From: Alphaproteobacteria bacterium
GTDB taxonomy: Bacteria; Pseudomonadota; Alphaproteobacteria; UBA6615
DNA length: 12,236 bases
NCBI GenBank assembly: GCA_013003285.1
Contig: JABDJY010000309.1
Location: 1-12,236 of the forward strand
Reading direction: 5' to 3'
The notes under the pieces were generated by a model. It was not told the origin of the DNA and did no database searches. It saw only the letters and a program-made list of their open reading frames with translations. Of the stretch, positions 5,692-12,236 are shown piece by piece. Position 1 is the stretch's first letter, and every line of letters begins with the position of its first letter. Both the position numbers and the translations under genes were made by a program.

Positions 5692-6669
5692 TTACCAGCG
5701 CACCAACCCCGACCCCCAGGTCATACCGCCGCCGAGCGCTTCGATAAGGACTAGATCGTCCCGCTTAATACGCTGATCTTGGGTGGCCACCCACAGCGCC
5801 AGGGGAATCGAGGCTGCCGAGGTATTGGCGTGACTCTCGATGGTGACGACCACCTTATCGCCGCTGATGCCCAGCTTCTTGGCGGTACCGTCGATGATGC
5901 GTTTATTAGCCTGATGGGGCACAAACCAGTCGATATCGCTCGCCGATAGATCGTTCGCTTCAAGGGCCTCTACGGTCACCTCGGCCATCTTTACGACCGC
6001 ATGGCGAAATACTTCTTTGCCTTCCATGCGCAGAAACCCGACCTCTCCGGTCGATGACGGGCCGCCATCCACATAGAGCAGATCATGCAGACGACCATCG
6101 GAATGCAGGTGTGTCGACAGAACACCTCGATCAGCAGTGGTCCCCGCCCCACTCTCCGCTTTCAGCACCAGCGCGCCGGCACCATCGCCGAACAGCACGC
6201 AGGTACCGCGATCTTGCCAATCGAGAATGCGTGAAAAGGTTTCCGCGCCGATCACAAGCGCGGAGTCGACCTGGCCTGACTTGATGAAGTTATCGGCCGT
6301 GGCGAGTGCGTAGACGAAACCGGAGCAAACCGCCTGAACATCGAAGGCCATGGCCTTGTCGGCGCCGAGTTTCGCTTGCACAACGGTTGCCGTTGCCGGG
6401 AAGGTTTCGTCCGGCGTCGATGTTGCCACAACAATTAGGCCGATATCCGCCGCCGTGAAGCCTGCCGCAGAAAGCGCGTCGCGTGCCGCCGCCGTTCCCA
6501 GATCGGATGTCATTTCGCCTTCAGCGGCAATATAGCGTTGGGTGATACCACTGCGGTCGCGGATCCATTCATCCGACGTGTCCAGGCGCTGGGCCAACTC
6601 ATCGTTGGTCAGAACTTTTTCGGGAAGATAACCACCACAACCAACAACCACCGAACGACGTACTGTCAC
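5692..6669 (-). CDS. fabH: 3-oxoacyl-[acyl-carrier-protein] synthase III
   Basis: FabH starts type II fatty acid synthesis by condensing acetyl-CoA (or another short acyl-CoA) with malonyl-ACP in the cytoplasm. The 325-residue length is normal. The catalytic triad is complete: Cys115 in AVCSGF, His252 in PHQAN and Asn282 in ESHANTSAAS. The N-terminal thiolase-fold start (GCGGYLPEKVLTNDEL) and the closing glycine-rich loop LGGGMTWGSGLVRW are also present. Translation starts at GTG 6669, whose GTGA overlaps the plsX stop, so the two are probably coupled. The plsX-fabH pairing ties phospholipid acyl supply to fatty acid initiation. A structured spacer and a promoter separate it from ihfA downstream. 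Confidence 0.97.
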   Translation of the reverse strand: MTVRRSVVVGCGGYLPEKVLTNDELAQRLDTSDEWIRDRSGITQRYIAAEGEMTSDLGTAAARDALSAAGFTAADIGLIVVATSTPDETFPATATVVQAKLGADKAMAFDVQAVCSGFVYALATADNFIKSGQVDSALVIGAETFSRILDWQDRGTCVLFGDGAGALVLKAESGAGTTADRGVLSTHLHSDGRLHDLLYVDGGPSSTGEVGFLRMEGKEVFRHAVVKMAEVTVEALEANDLSASDIDWFVPHQANKRIIDGTAKKLGISGDKVVVTIESHANTSAASIPLALWVATQDQRIKRDDLVLIEALGGGMTWGSGLVRW

Positions 6670-7703
6670 GTTCCGCCTCCGGCCTCACCCAGGTTGAGAC
6701 GTTCAATCTGCTCGGCAATCAGCTGGTTGCCGCCATATTCGATCATGTCCAATGCCACTCCAATAGCGGTTGCGAATCCAACTGCATCGGTTCCACCGTG
6801 GCTTTTAACACAAATGCCGTTGAGCCCAAGAAACATTGCGCCATTGTAACGCCGCGGGTCGCTGCGGCTGCGCAGCTTATCCAGGGAATGCTTGGCGAAC
6901 ACATAACCGATCTTGGCCCAAAACGAATTGCGAAAGGCTTCGCGCACAAACCCATTGATTAGTTGTGCCGTGCCCTCAGCCGTCTTCAGCGCGACATTGC
7001 CGGTAAAACCATCGGTCACGACCACATCGACGGCGCCGGTGGGTATATCGTCACCTTCAACAAAGCCGACAAACTCACCGGGGAAGTCGAGACCCCGGAT
7101 GGTTTCAGCAGCCGTCTTGAGGGCTTCATTTCCCTTGGTGTCTTCCTCGCCCACATTGAGCAATCCCAATGTGGGATCTTCGATACCCAAGATCGTGCGC
7201 GCATAGACTTCGCCCATGACGGCGAATTGGACCAGGTTGCGGGCATCGCAGGAAATATTAGCGCCCAGATCGAGCATCACCGTCTCCCCGCGCAGGGTCG
7301 GAAAAAACGATGCAATCGCCGGACGGTCGATGCCGGGCAAATTTCGCCACTGGAACATCGCCATGGCCATCAACGCGCCGGTATTGCCCGCCGAGACCAC
7401 ACCCGATGAATTTCCGTGCTTAACCGAATCGATTGCCAGCCACATCGACGTGGTGCGCCCGCTTCTTAGAACCTGCGAGGGTTTATCGTCGGCGGCTACC
7501 CGTTCAGGCGTGTGGTGGATTTCAACGAATTCGCTCAGCCCCCGTTGCTTGGCAACCCGGGGCTCGATCTCATCCCGGTCGCCGAACAGCAGGAAGCGCA
7601 CATTGGGAAAGCGACGGCGCGCGATATTGGCACCGGCAACCACGATATGCGGCGCGTTGTCGCCGCCCATGGCATCCAAGGCAATAATGACGGACTCGCT
7701 CAA
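6666..7703 (-). CDS. plsX: Phosphate acyltransferase PlsX
   Basis: PlsX converts acyl-ACP and phosphate into acyl-phosphate, the donor used by PlsY for the first acylation of glycerol-3-phosphate; it acts at the inner face of the cytoplasmic membrane. The 345-residue chain has the hallmark N-terminus ALDAMGGDNAP (residues 9-19), the NVGEEDTKGNE segment and the DVVVTDGFTGNVALKTAEG segment near the active site, plus the conserved C-terminal GINGICVKSHG-like stretch (here GLNGICVKSHGG). The start is a TTG at 7703 preceded by GGAAAG; no ATG or GTG fits the known N-terminus better. fabH follows with a 4-base overlap, and rpmF precedes it by 42 bases. Confidence 0.96.
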   Translation of the reverse strand: MSESVIIALDAMGGDNAPHIVVAGANIARRRFPNVRFLLFGDRDEIEPRVAKQRGLSEFVEIHHTPERVAADDKPSQVLRSGRTTSMWLAIDSVKHGNSSGVVSAGNTGALMAMAMFQWRNLPGIDRPAIASFFPTLRGETVMLDLGANISCDARNLVQFAVMGEVYARTILGIEDPTLGLLNVGEEDTKGNEALKTAAETIRGLDFPGEFVGFVEGDDIPTGAVDVVVTDGFTGNVALKTAEGTAQLINGFVREAFRNSFWAKIGYVFAKHSLDKLRSRSDPRRYNGAMFLGLNGICVKSHGGTDAVGFATAIGVALDMIEYGGNQLIAEQIERLNLGEAGGGT

Positions 7704-7745
7704 TTGAGACCGCTTTCCAGCCGAAACAAATGGCCTAGGTTGAAA

Positions 7746-7931
7746 TTAGATTTTGTCTTTAACCTGAATAACTTGCCGGCCTTTGTAAAAGCCGGTTTTC
7801 ATGTCGACATGATGGGGCCGATGGTACTCGCCGGTATCCTGATCTTCGACATAAGCCGGTGCTTTCAGGGAATCGTGCGAACGGCGCATGTCGCGGCGTG
7901 ACTTGGATACTTTCTTCTTCGGAACAGCCAT
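7746..7931 (-). CDS. rpmF: 50S ribosomal protein L32
   Basis: The 61-residue basic protein begins AVPKKKVSKSRRDMRRSHDSL, the signature of bacterial L32, a component of the large ribosomal subunit. It lacks the zinc-binding cysteines found in some L32 forms. The frame is open further upstream to 8042, but the ATG at 7931 matches the family N-terminus and is preceded by AAAGGA. It lies 117 bases after yceD and 42 before plsX, the conserved yceD-rpmF-plsX-fabH order, so ribosome and lipid genes are probably co-expressed. Confidence 0.97.
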   Translation of the reverse strand: MAVPKKKVSKSRRDMRRSHDSLKAPAYVEDQDTGEYHRPHHVDMKTGFYKGRQVIQVKDKI

Positions 7932-8048
7932 GGTCTTTTCCTTTACCTCAGGACCTACCGTCGGCAGGCGCCGGCGCGACAGGAAGCAGGTAATTAGCCA
8001 ATAAACCGCCCGCTCGCAAGGGACTAACCGTGCTTCGGGCAATTTCGT

Positions 8049-8597
8049 TCAATTCTTATCTCGGTCCCGCAACTGGGCCAAGGCCGCAAAAGGGCCCTCA
8101 TCCTCGGTTTTTGACGCAATTTCGGCCGATTGAGCCTCCGCTTCCGGCGCCCGTGGATAGGGGTTTATCGATAAAAATAAGTACTGGGCCACCAACTCAC
8201 CAAGATCGATTGAGTCGCCGATCACCGGTTCCGGCGGTTCCATATCGTCAGGGCCGATCTCCAAATCGTCCTCTATATCGACCGAGTCCACGGTATATCG
8301 CTGGTCAAACGTCGCCTCCAGGGTATCGCGCACGGGCTCCAACGTGACCACACACGCCTGGACGAGTTCGGCATGTAGACAGCCTTTGACCACAATCTCG
8401 CCGCCAATCTCTTGGCGTATGGTCAATTGCGCCGATAGCGCGTCCAGCGACAACAAGGAATATCGAGCAGCCAATTCGTCACATTCGGCCTCGGACGCAG
8501 TGATCGTGATTTCATGCTCCGGCACGTCGGTGAATTCGGCCAAATGGAACAATCGTGACAGTTCCACCGACGGCGTATCGAGGGGATCGTCGGTCAC
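8049..8597 (-). CDS. yceD: YceD/DUF177 family protein
   Basis: This family is conserved next to rpmF and is linked to accumulation of 23S rRNA in E. coli and plants. The 182-residue chain shows the family core: VKGCLHAELVQACVVTLEPV (two cysteines, C73 and C82, in the place of the usual pair), then the DLGELVAQYLFLSINPYPRAP motif at about residues 131-151 and the terminal GPFAALAQLRD. The middle (106-125) is very acidic. Translation starts at GTG 8597, overlapping the stop of the chaperone gene as GTGA. Its exact biochemical role is not settled for the family. Confidence 0.9.
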   Translation of the reverse strand: MTDDPLDTPSVELSRLFHLAEFTDVPEHEITITASEAECDELAARYSLLSLDALSAQLTIRQEIGGEIVVKGCLHAELVQACVVTLEPVRDTLEATFDQRYTVDSVDIEDDLEIGPDDMEPPEPVIGDSIDLGELVAQYLFLSINPYPRAPEAEAQSAEIASKTEDEGPFAALAQLRDRDKN

Positions 8598-9145
8598 CGG
8601 TGAACCTCGGAGCCGGCCACGACCTGCGGAAACGCAACATTTCCCGCCATGATCTCGGAGGTCGGCTGACCGTCTAAACCGACGATTGCGCCGTTGATAT
8701 AGCCAATCATGGCGGACATCTCATCATCCGAAGGCTCGACATAGGCATAAAGATTGCGCCGCAGTGCATCGGCGAGTTCATCGGTGCCACCGGCGAACCC
8801 GGTTTCGTAAGCATCGATGCGGCCATACAAATTGCGCGCCAGTTTCTTCACGCGTTTACCGATTCCCATATCGCCGATCCCCTGCTCGCGCAACGTCCGG
8901 TCGAGGTCGGCAAACATTAGATCGTGAACCGATTGTGCCAGATCCTTGCCCGGGATATCGGTTCGTCCCAGCCGGCGAAACAGTAAATAGGAATGCAGGC
9001 AAACCATCTCGAAGCGACCCAGCTCCGAATCGGGCACGCCGAACGACAGGTAAAATGCCGGATTGCGCGCGTGCGAGACCAAATCGTTATACAGTTTCGT
9101 CGCCACATCTTGCCGCTGGCGGCGTTTATCGAGCCATTTGAACAT
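8594..9145 (-). CDS. Ubiquinol-cytochrome c chaperone (Cbp3/UQCC1 family)
   Basis: Members of this family help assemble the cytochrome bc1 complex; the mitochondrial homologues Cbp3/UQCC1 assist cytochrome b. The 183-residue alpha-helical protein has the family's recognisable stretches: VATKLYNDLVSHARNPAFY, FEMVCLHSYLLFRRL, QSVHDLMFADLDRTLREQGIGD and GKRVKKLARNLYGRIDAY. There is no signal peptide or membrane span, so it acts at the cytoplasmic side. ATG 9145 is preceded by GGGAAG. It is the first gene of the minus-strand operon and is divergent from the bamE-like gene, an arrangement common in alphaproteobacteria. Confidence 0.9.
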   Translation of the reverse strand: MFKWLDKRRQRQDVATKLYNDLVSHARNPAFYLSFGVPDSELGRFEMVCLHSYLLFRRLGRTDIPGKDLAQSVHDLMFADLDRTLREQGIGDMGIGKRVKKLARNLYGRIDAYETGFAGGTDELADALRRNLYAYVEPSDDEMSAMIGYINGAIVGLDGQPTSEIMAGNVAFPQVVAGSEVHR

Positions 9146-9185
9146 CAGCTTCCCGGGTTATCGCCGTTCATCTACGGCGCGTTAG

Positions 9186-9214
9186 TTGACATGACGGAAG
9201 GCGCAGTGCAAATC
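9186..9214 (+). promoter_or_regulatory. Possible promoter of the bamE-like gene
   Basis: A perfect -35 box TTGACA lies at 9186-9191 in the 99-base gap between the two divergent genes. Seventeen bases on, CAAATC (9209-9214) is a poor -10 box. Alphaproteobacterial promoters often tolerate weak -10 boxes, so it is plausible but unproven. No equally good promoter is seen for the opposite gene. Confidence 0.35.
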
Positions 9215-9244
9215 TCGCGCCTCAAATAAATACCTTCAGTTATC

Positions 9245-9742
9245 ATGGACGAAGTGGCAATGCTGCGGTTCAAATCCAGTCGCATTATTGAACGATCGGC
9301 ACACGCCTCACGGAAGATGGCGATGGTAGCAACAGTCGTTGCCTTAAGCGCCTGCACGCCGCTTATTAACGTCCATGGACAAACACCTGACCCCGAAGAT
9401 CTGGAGCTGATCGAGATCGGCCAATCAACCCGCCGTGACGTTGAACAGCGCTTGGGTACAGCGTCAACCAGCAGCGTGTTTTCCGATAACGTCTGGTATT
9501 ACTATTCCGAAACCACGGAGACCGTGGCTTTCTTCAAACCGGAAGTCACCGAGCGCAAGATCATTGCTATCCTGTTCGCCCCCGACGGGCGGGTCGATAA
9601 CATCGCCACTTACACCGAGGCCGATGGCAAGCCGGTCGAACTGGTCAGCCGGGTTACGCCGACGGCCGGTAACGAGCTGACATTCCTCCAGCAACTGTTC
9701 GGTAATATTGGCCGCTTCAGTAACCCCGGCGGAGAGCAGTAA
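9245..9742 (+). CDS. bamE: BamE/SmpA-OmlA family outer-membrane lipoprotein
   Basis: BamE is an accessory lipoprotein of the BAM complex that inserts beta-barrel proteins into the outer membrane. The 165-residue protein has a hydrophobic segment MVATVVALSAC ending in a lipobox with Cys37, so processing by lipoprotein signal peptidase is expected. The SmpA/OmlA domain follows at about residues 50-125: LELIEIGQSTRRDVEQRLG, VWYYYSETTE, then ERKIIAILFAPDGRVDNI. From ATG 9245 the n-region is long (about 25 residues); ATG at codon 6 is a credible shorter start, while the ATGs just before the hydrophobic stretch would leave no basic n-region. The gene converges on hppA. Confidence 0.88.
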   Translation: MDEVAMLRFKSSRIIERSAHASRKMAMVATVVALSACTPLINVHGQTPDPEDLELIEIGQSTRRDVEQRLGTASTSSVFSDNVWYYYSETTETVAFFKPEVTERKIIAILFAPDGRVDNIATYTEADGKPVELVSRVTPTAGNELTFLQQLFGNIGRFSNPGGEQ

Positions 9743-9772
9743 GGTCCGAAGACCTCACTGTCCCGCGAGCGC

Positions 9773-9795
9773 CGCGCTAATCCGCGCGCTAATCC
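9773..9795. repeat. Tandem duplication of an 11-base unit
   Basis: CGCGCTAATCC occurs at 9773-9783 and again at 9785-9795, in the 58-base gap between the convergent bamE and hppA stops. It looks like a simple slippage duplication. No clear terminator hairpin is seen in the gap beyond a 4-base GGTC/GACC stem near 9742-9754. Confidence 0.5.
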
Positions 9796-9800
9796 AACTC

Positions 9801-11924
9801 TTATAGGCCGGCCAATACAGCCAGGATCATCAAGGCCACAATGTTGGTGATCTTGATCATCGGGTTGATGGCCGGACCTGCCGTATCCTTGTAGGGATCG
9901 CCAACCGTATCGCCGGTCACCGCGGCCTTATGGGCTTCCGAGCCCTTACCGCCATGGTTGCCGTCTTCGATGTACTTCTTGGCATTATCCCAGGCACCGC
10001 CGCCCGCCGTCATGGAGATGGCGACGAACAGGCCGGTCACGATGACACCCAACAACATAGCGCCGAGCGCGGAGAACGCTGCCGACTTGCCGCCGATCGC
10101 CAGAATGACGACGAACAACACGATCGGCGACAGCACCGGCAATAGCGAGGGGACGATCATTTCCTTGATCGCAGCCCGGGTCAGAAGATCGACGCATTTG
10201 CCGTATTCCGGCTTACCCGTGCCTTCCATGATGCCGGGGATTTCCTTGAATTGCCGGCGGACTTCGACGACGACAGAACCGGCCGCTCGGCCAACTGCTG
10301 TCATGCCCATGGCACCGAACAGGAACGGCAACATACCGCCGATAAACAGGCCGACCACCACGAAGGGATTGGTCAGCGAGAAATCGAGGGTCACGCCGGC
10401 AAAGTATGCGTGCTCTCCCGGCTGGGCGATGAAGAAGTTCAGATCCGAAGTGTAGGCCGCGAAAAGGACCAGTGCACCCAGACCGGCAGACCCAATGGCA
10501 TACCCCTTGGTGACCGCCTTGGTGGTGTTGCCGACAGCGTCGAGCGCGTCGGTGGTTTTGCGCACTTCGTCGTCGAGCTCGGCCATCTCGGCAATGCCGC
10601 CGGCATTGTCGGTAACCGGGCCATAGGCGTCGAGAGCGACGACCATGCCGGCCAGCGCCAACATTGCCGTCACCGCAATGGCGATACCCAGCAGGCCGGC
10701 GAATGAGAAGGAAACGATAATCGCAGCGCAAATAATCAGCGCCGGAACCGCTGTCGCCTCCATCGAAATCGCCAAGCCTTGGATGACGTTGGTGCCATGC
10801 CCAGTGGTCGAGGCGCTGGCGATGGAACGGACCGGCCGATAGTTCGTACCGGTGTAGTATTCGGTGACCCAAATCAACAGGCCGGTCACGACAAGGCCAG
10901 TCACGGCGCTGAAGAACAGTCCCGTTCCGTTGATGTCAGTGACGCCCACAGTGAATTGAGCATCAAACCCGATGACCCACTGGGTGACGCCGGCAATACC
11001 GACTAACGATAGAACGGCGGAAGCGATGAAGCCTTTGTACAGCGCGCCCATAATGTTGGTGCCGCCGCCGAGGCTGACGAAAAAAGTGCCGATGATCGAG
11101 GCGATAATGCAGACGCCGCCGATGGCCAACGGATAGACCATCATCGAATCCAGCAGCGGGTTACCGACGAGGAAAATCGAGATGAGAACCATCGTCGCCA
11201 CCACGGTGACGGCGTAGGTCTCGAATAGATCAGCCGCCATACCGGCGCAGTCACCGACATTATCGCCGACGTTGTCGGCAATCACCGCGGGGTTGCGTGG
11301 ATCGTCTTCCGGAATGCCGGCCTCAACCTTACCCACCAGATCGGCGCCAACGTCGGCGCCCTTGGTGAAGATGCCGCCGCCGAGACGGGCGAAGATGGAA
11401 ATCAGCGAAGCACCGAAGCCGAGCGACACCAGCGCGTCGATCAGATCCCGGTCGCCGATCGTGCCATTTTCGAGCAAACCGTTGAGAAAGCCGAAATAGC
11501 CGGCGACAGCGATGAGCGCCAAGCCGGCAACCAACATGCCTGTTACGGCACCCGCACGAAACGCGACCGACAATCCCTGGGCCAGCCCCTGACGGGCCGC
11601 CTCGGTGGTGCGCACGTTAGAGCGCACCGAGATGTTCATGCCGATATAGCCCGTGGCGCCGGACAGAACCGCACCGATGATGAAGCCCACCGTCGCTGTC
11701 CAACTGAGCACGAAAAACAAAACGATGGCGATGATAACGCCAACGATCGCGATGGCGCGATACTGCCTATTTAGATATGCAGCGGCCCCTTCCTGCACAG
11801 CGGCGGCAATCTCTTGCATCCGCTCTGTGCCTGCGCTCATCGCGAGAACGGCGCGCGACGCCCAAATGCCATACACAATTGCCAAAACGCCACAGGCGAT
11901 GGCGAACCAAATTACTGGAGCCAT
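9801..11924 (-). CDS. hppA: K+-independent H+-translocating inorganic pyrophosphatase
   Basis: This integral membrane enzyme couples hydrolysis of pyrophosphate to proton pumping across the cytoplasmic membrane. It has 707 residues, close to the R. rubrum enzyme, and about 15-16 hydrophobic spans. The pyrophosphate-binding loop lies at about 188-238, with KGADVGADLVGKVEAGIPED, DDPRNPAVIADNVGDNVGD and CAGMAADLFETYA. The diagnostic site reads GNTTKAVTKGYAIG (Lys469, Thr472) in place of the Ala/Gly of K+-dependent enzymes, placing it in the K+-independent, proton-pumping class. A second catalytic loop (GGAWDNAKKYIEDG, then GDTVGDPYKDTAGPA) lies near the C-terminus. ATG 11924 is preceded by AAGGGA. 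It is a single-gene unit facing bamE. Confidence 0.97.
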   Translation of the reverse strand: MAPVIWFAIACGVLAIVYGIWASRAVLAMSAGTERMQEIAAAVQEGAAAYLNRQYRAIAIVGVIIAIVLFFVLSWTATVGFIIGAVLSGATGYIGMNISVRSNVRTTEAARQGLAQGLSVAFRAGAVTGMLVAGLALIAVAGYFGFLNGLLENGTIGDRDLIDALVSLGFGASLISIFARLGGGIFTKGADVGADLVGKVEAGIPEDDPRNPAVIADNVGDNVGDCAGMAADLFETYAVTVVATMVLISIFLVGNPLLDSMMVYPLAIGGVCIIASIIGTFFVSLGGGTNIMGALYKGFIASAVLSLVGIAGVTQWVIGFDAQFTVGVTDINGTGLFFSAVTGLVVTGLLIWVTEYYTGTNYRPVRSIASASTTGHGTNVIQGLAISMEATAVPALIICAAIIVSFSFAGLLGIAIAVTAMLALAGMVVALDAYGPVTDNAGGIAEMAELDDEVRKTTDALDAVGNTTKAVTKGYAIGSAGLGALVLFAAYTSDLNFFIAQPGEHAYFAGVTLDFSLTNPFVVVGLFIGGMLPFLFGAMGMTAVGRAAGSVVVEVRRQFKEIPGIMEGTGKPEYGKCVDLLTRAAIKEMIVPSLLPVLSPIVLFVVILAIGGKSAAFSALGAMLLGVIVTGLFVAISMTAGGGAWDNAKKYIEDGNHGGKGSEAHKAAVTGDTVGDPYKDTAGPAINPMIKITNIVALMILAVLAGL

Positions 11925-12058
11925 ATCAATGCATCCCTTGTATCAGTGTTACTAATTTGCTGGACTGCCAGCTGCCGCAAACCGCAGACATTGGCCGAAT
12001 CATAAATCCCCCGGAAAGGTCGCGGGAACATGCCAAAAAGGCTTGGGGAACGCAACCG

Positions 12059-12076
12059 GCTGTCGGCTATGACAGC
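12059..12076. repeat. Weak inverted repeat between hppA and the transporter gene
   Basis: GCTGTC (12059-12064) pairs with GACAGC (12071-12076) around a 6-base loop, 27 bases past the stop of the minus-strand transporter gene. Without a T run it is only a weak terminator candidate. The rest of 11925-12102 shows no gene. Confidence 0.25.
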
Positions 12077-12102
12077 GATTTACTGGCCTCGGGGCGAAAA
12101 AT

Positions 12103-12236
12103 TCAAGCGGCAACCGGCATGCGCCGGCCGCGCAGCCAGAAAACCGCGGCTAAAACCAAGATCAGCAGCGGCACTGCGGCAAGGTTTACCGCGGCCCAGC
12201 CGACGCTCTGGAAAGTGCCACCGGCCAATAACGAGC
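12103..12236 (-). CDS. C-terminus of a major facilitator superfamily transporter (partial)
   Basis: The minus-strand frame enters from the right edge and stops at TCA 12103-12105. The visible 44 residues read SLLAGGTFQSVGWAAVNLAA and then a hydrophobic span VPLLILVLAAVFWL closing with RGRRMPVAA. A Gly-Trp-x-x-Val-Asn turn leading into a last membrane helix and a short basic tail is typical of helices 11-12 of MFS transporters. The substrate cannot be told from this part. The gene lies upstream of hppA in the same direction, with about 180 bases between. Confidence 0.7.
   Translation of the reverse strand, partial: SLLAGGTFQSVGWAAVNLAAVPLLILVLAAVFWLRGRRMPVAA

Noticed and set aside
7931..8042. 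N-terminal extension of rpmF to 8042
   Set aside because: L32 proteins begin at MAVPKKK and the ATG at 7931 has its own ribosome site.
9930..11006. Several long open frames on the plus strand opposite hppA
   Set aside because: They are antisense shadows of a highly conserved GC-rich gene and their products are low-complexity with no family resemblance.
1..12236. CRISPR array or long tandem repeats
   Set aside because: No regularly spaced repeats are visible; the only repeats are the tRNA-end pair and short local ones.

Overview
The window looks like a chromosomal segment from an alphaproteobacterium, probably of the Rhodospirillales type. The conserved right two-thirds carries the gene set typical of that class: a MerR-type regulator next to ihfA, then fabH, plsX, rpmF, a YceD/DUF177 gene, a ubiquinol-cytochrome c chaperone gene, a divergent bamE-like lipoprotein gene and a K+-independent H+-translocating pyrophosphatase. 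No taxon is named in the sequence, so this is inference from gene order and protein style.

Layout. Positions 1-110 hold the tail of an unidentified gene. Positions 111 to about 4409 are visibly richer in A and T, sparsely coding and full of unfamiliar genes: a shortened CheY-like receiver domain (580-933, +), a coiled-coil protein of unknown function (1052-2053, -) and a 505-residue membrane-anchored protein of unknown function (2504-4021, +). At 4410-4486 (-) lies tRNA-Pro(GGG). The last 28 bases of this tRNA gene are repeated in the same orientation at 2171-2198 with two mismatches, so 2171-4437 has the form of a small tRNA-targeted insertion whose only recognisable cargo is the 505-residue gene. 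No integrase is visible. Between the tRNA and the merR gene are a tRNA promoter, a strong hairpin, and what may be scraps of a lost gene and an insertion sequence.

From 4757 rightward the genes are compact and on the minus strand. Read in the direction of transcription they are the ubiquinol-cytochrome c chaperone, yceD, rpmF, plsX, fabH, ihfA and merR. Two junctions (chaperone-yceD and plsX-fabH) are 4-base GTGA overlaps, which implies translational coupling. plsX and fabH link phospholipid and fatty acid synthesis, and yceD-rpmF-plsX-fabH is a widely conserved association of ribosome and membrane-lipid genes. ihfA has a plausible promoter of its own just before it. bamE is divergent from the operon and converges on hppA, and the C-terminus of a major facilitator transporter enters at the right edge.

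The core operon and hppA are ordinary. The accessory stretch 111-4437 is where anything undescribed would lie, above all the 505-residue protein enclosed by the tRNA-Pro repeats.
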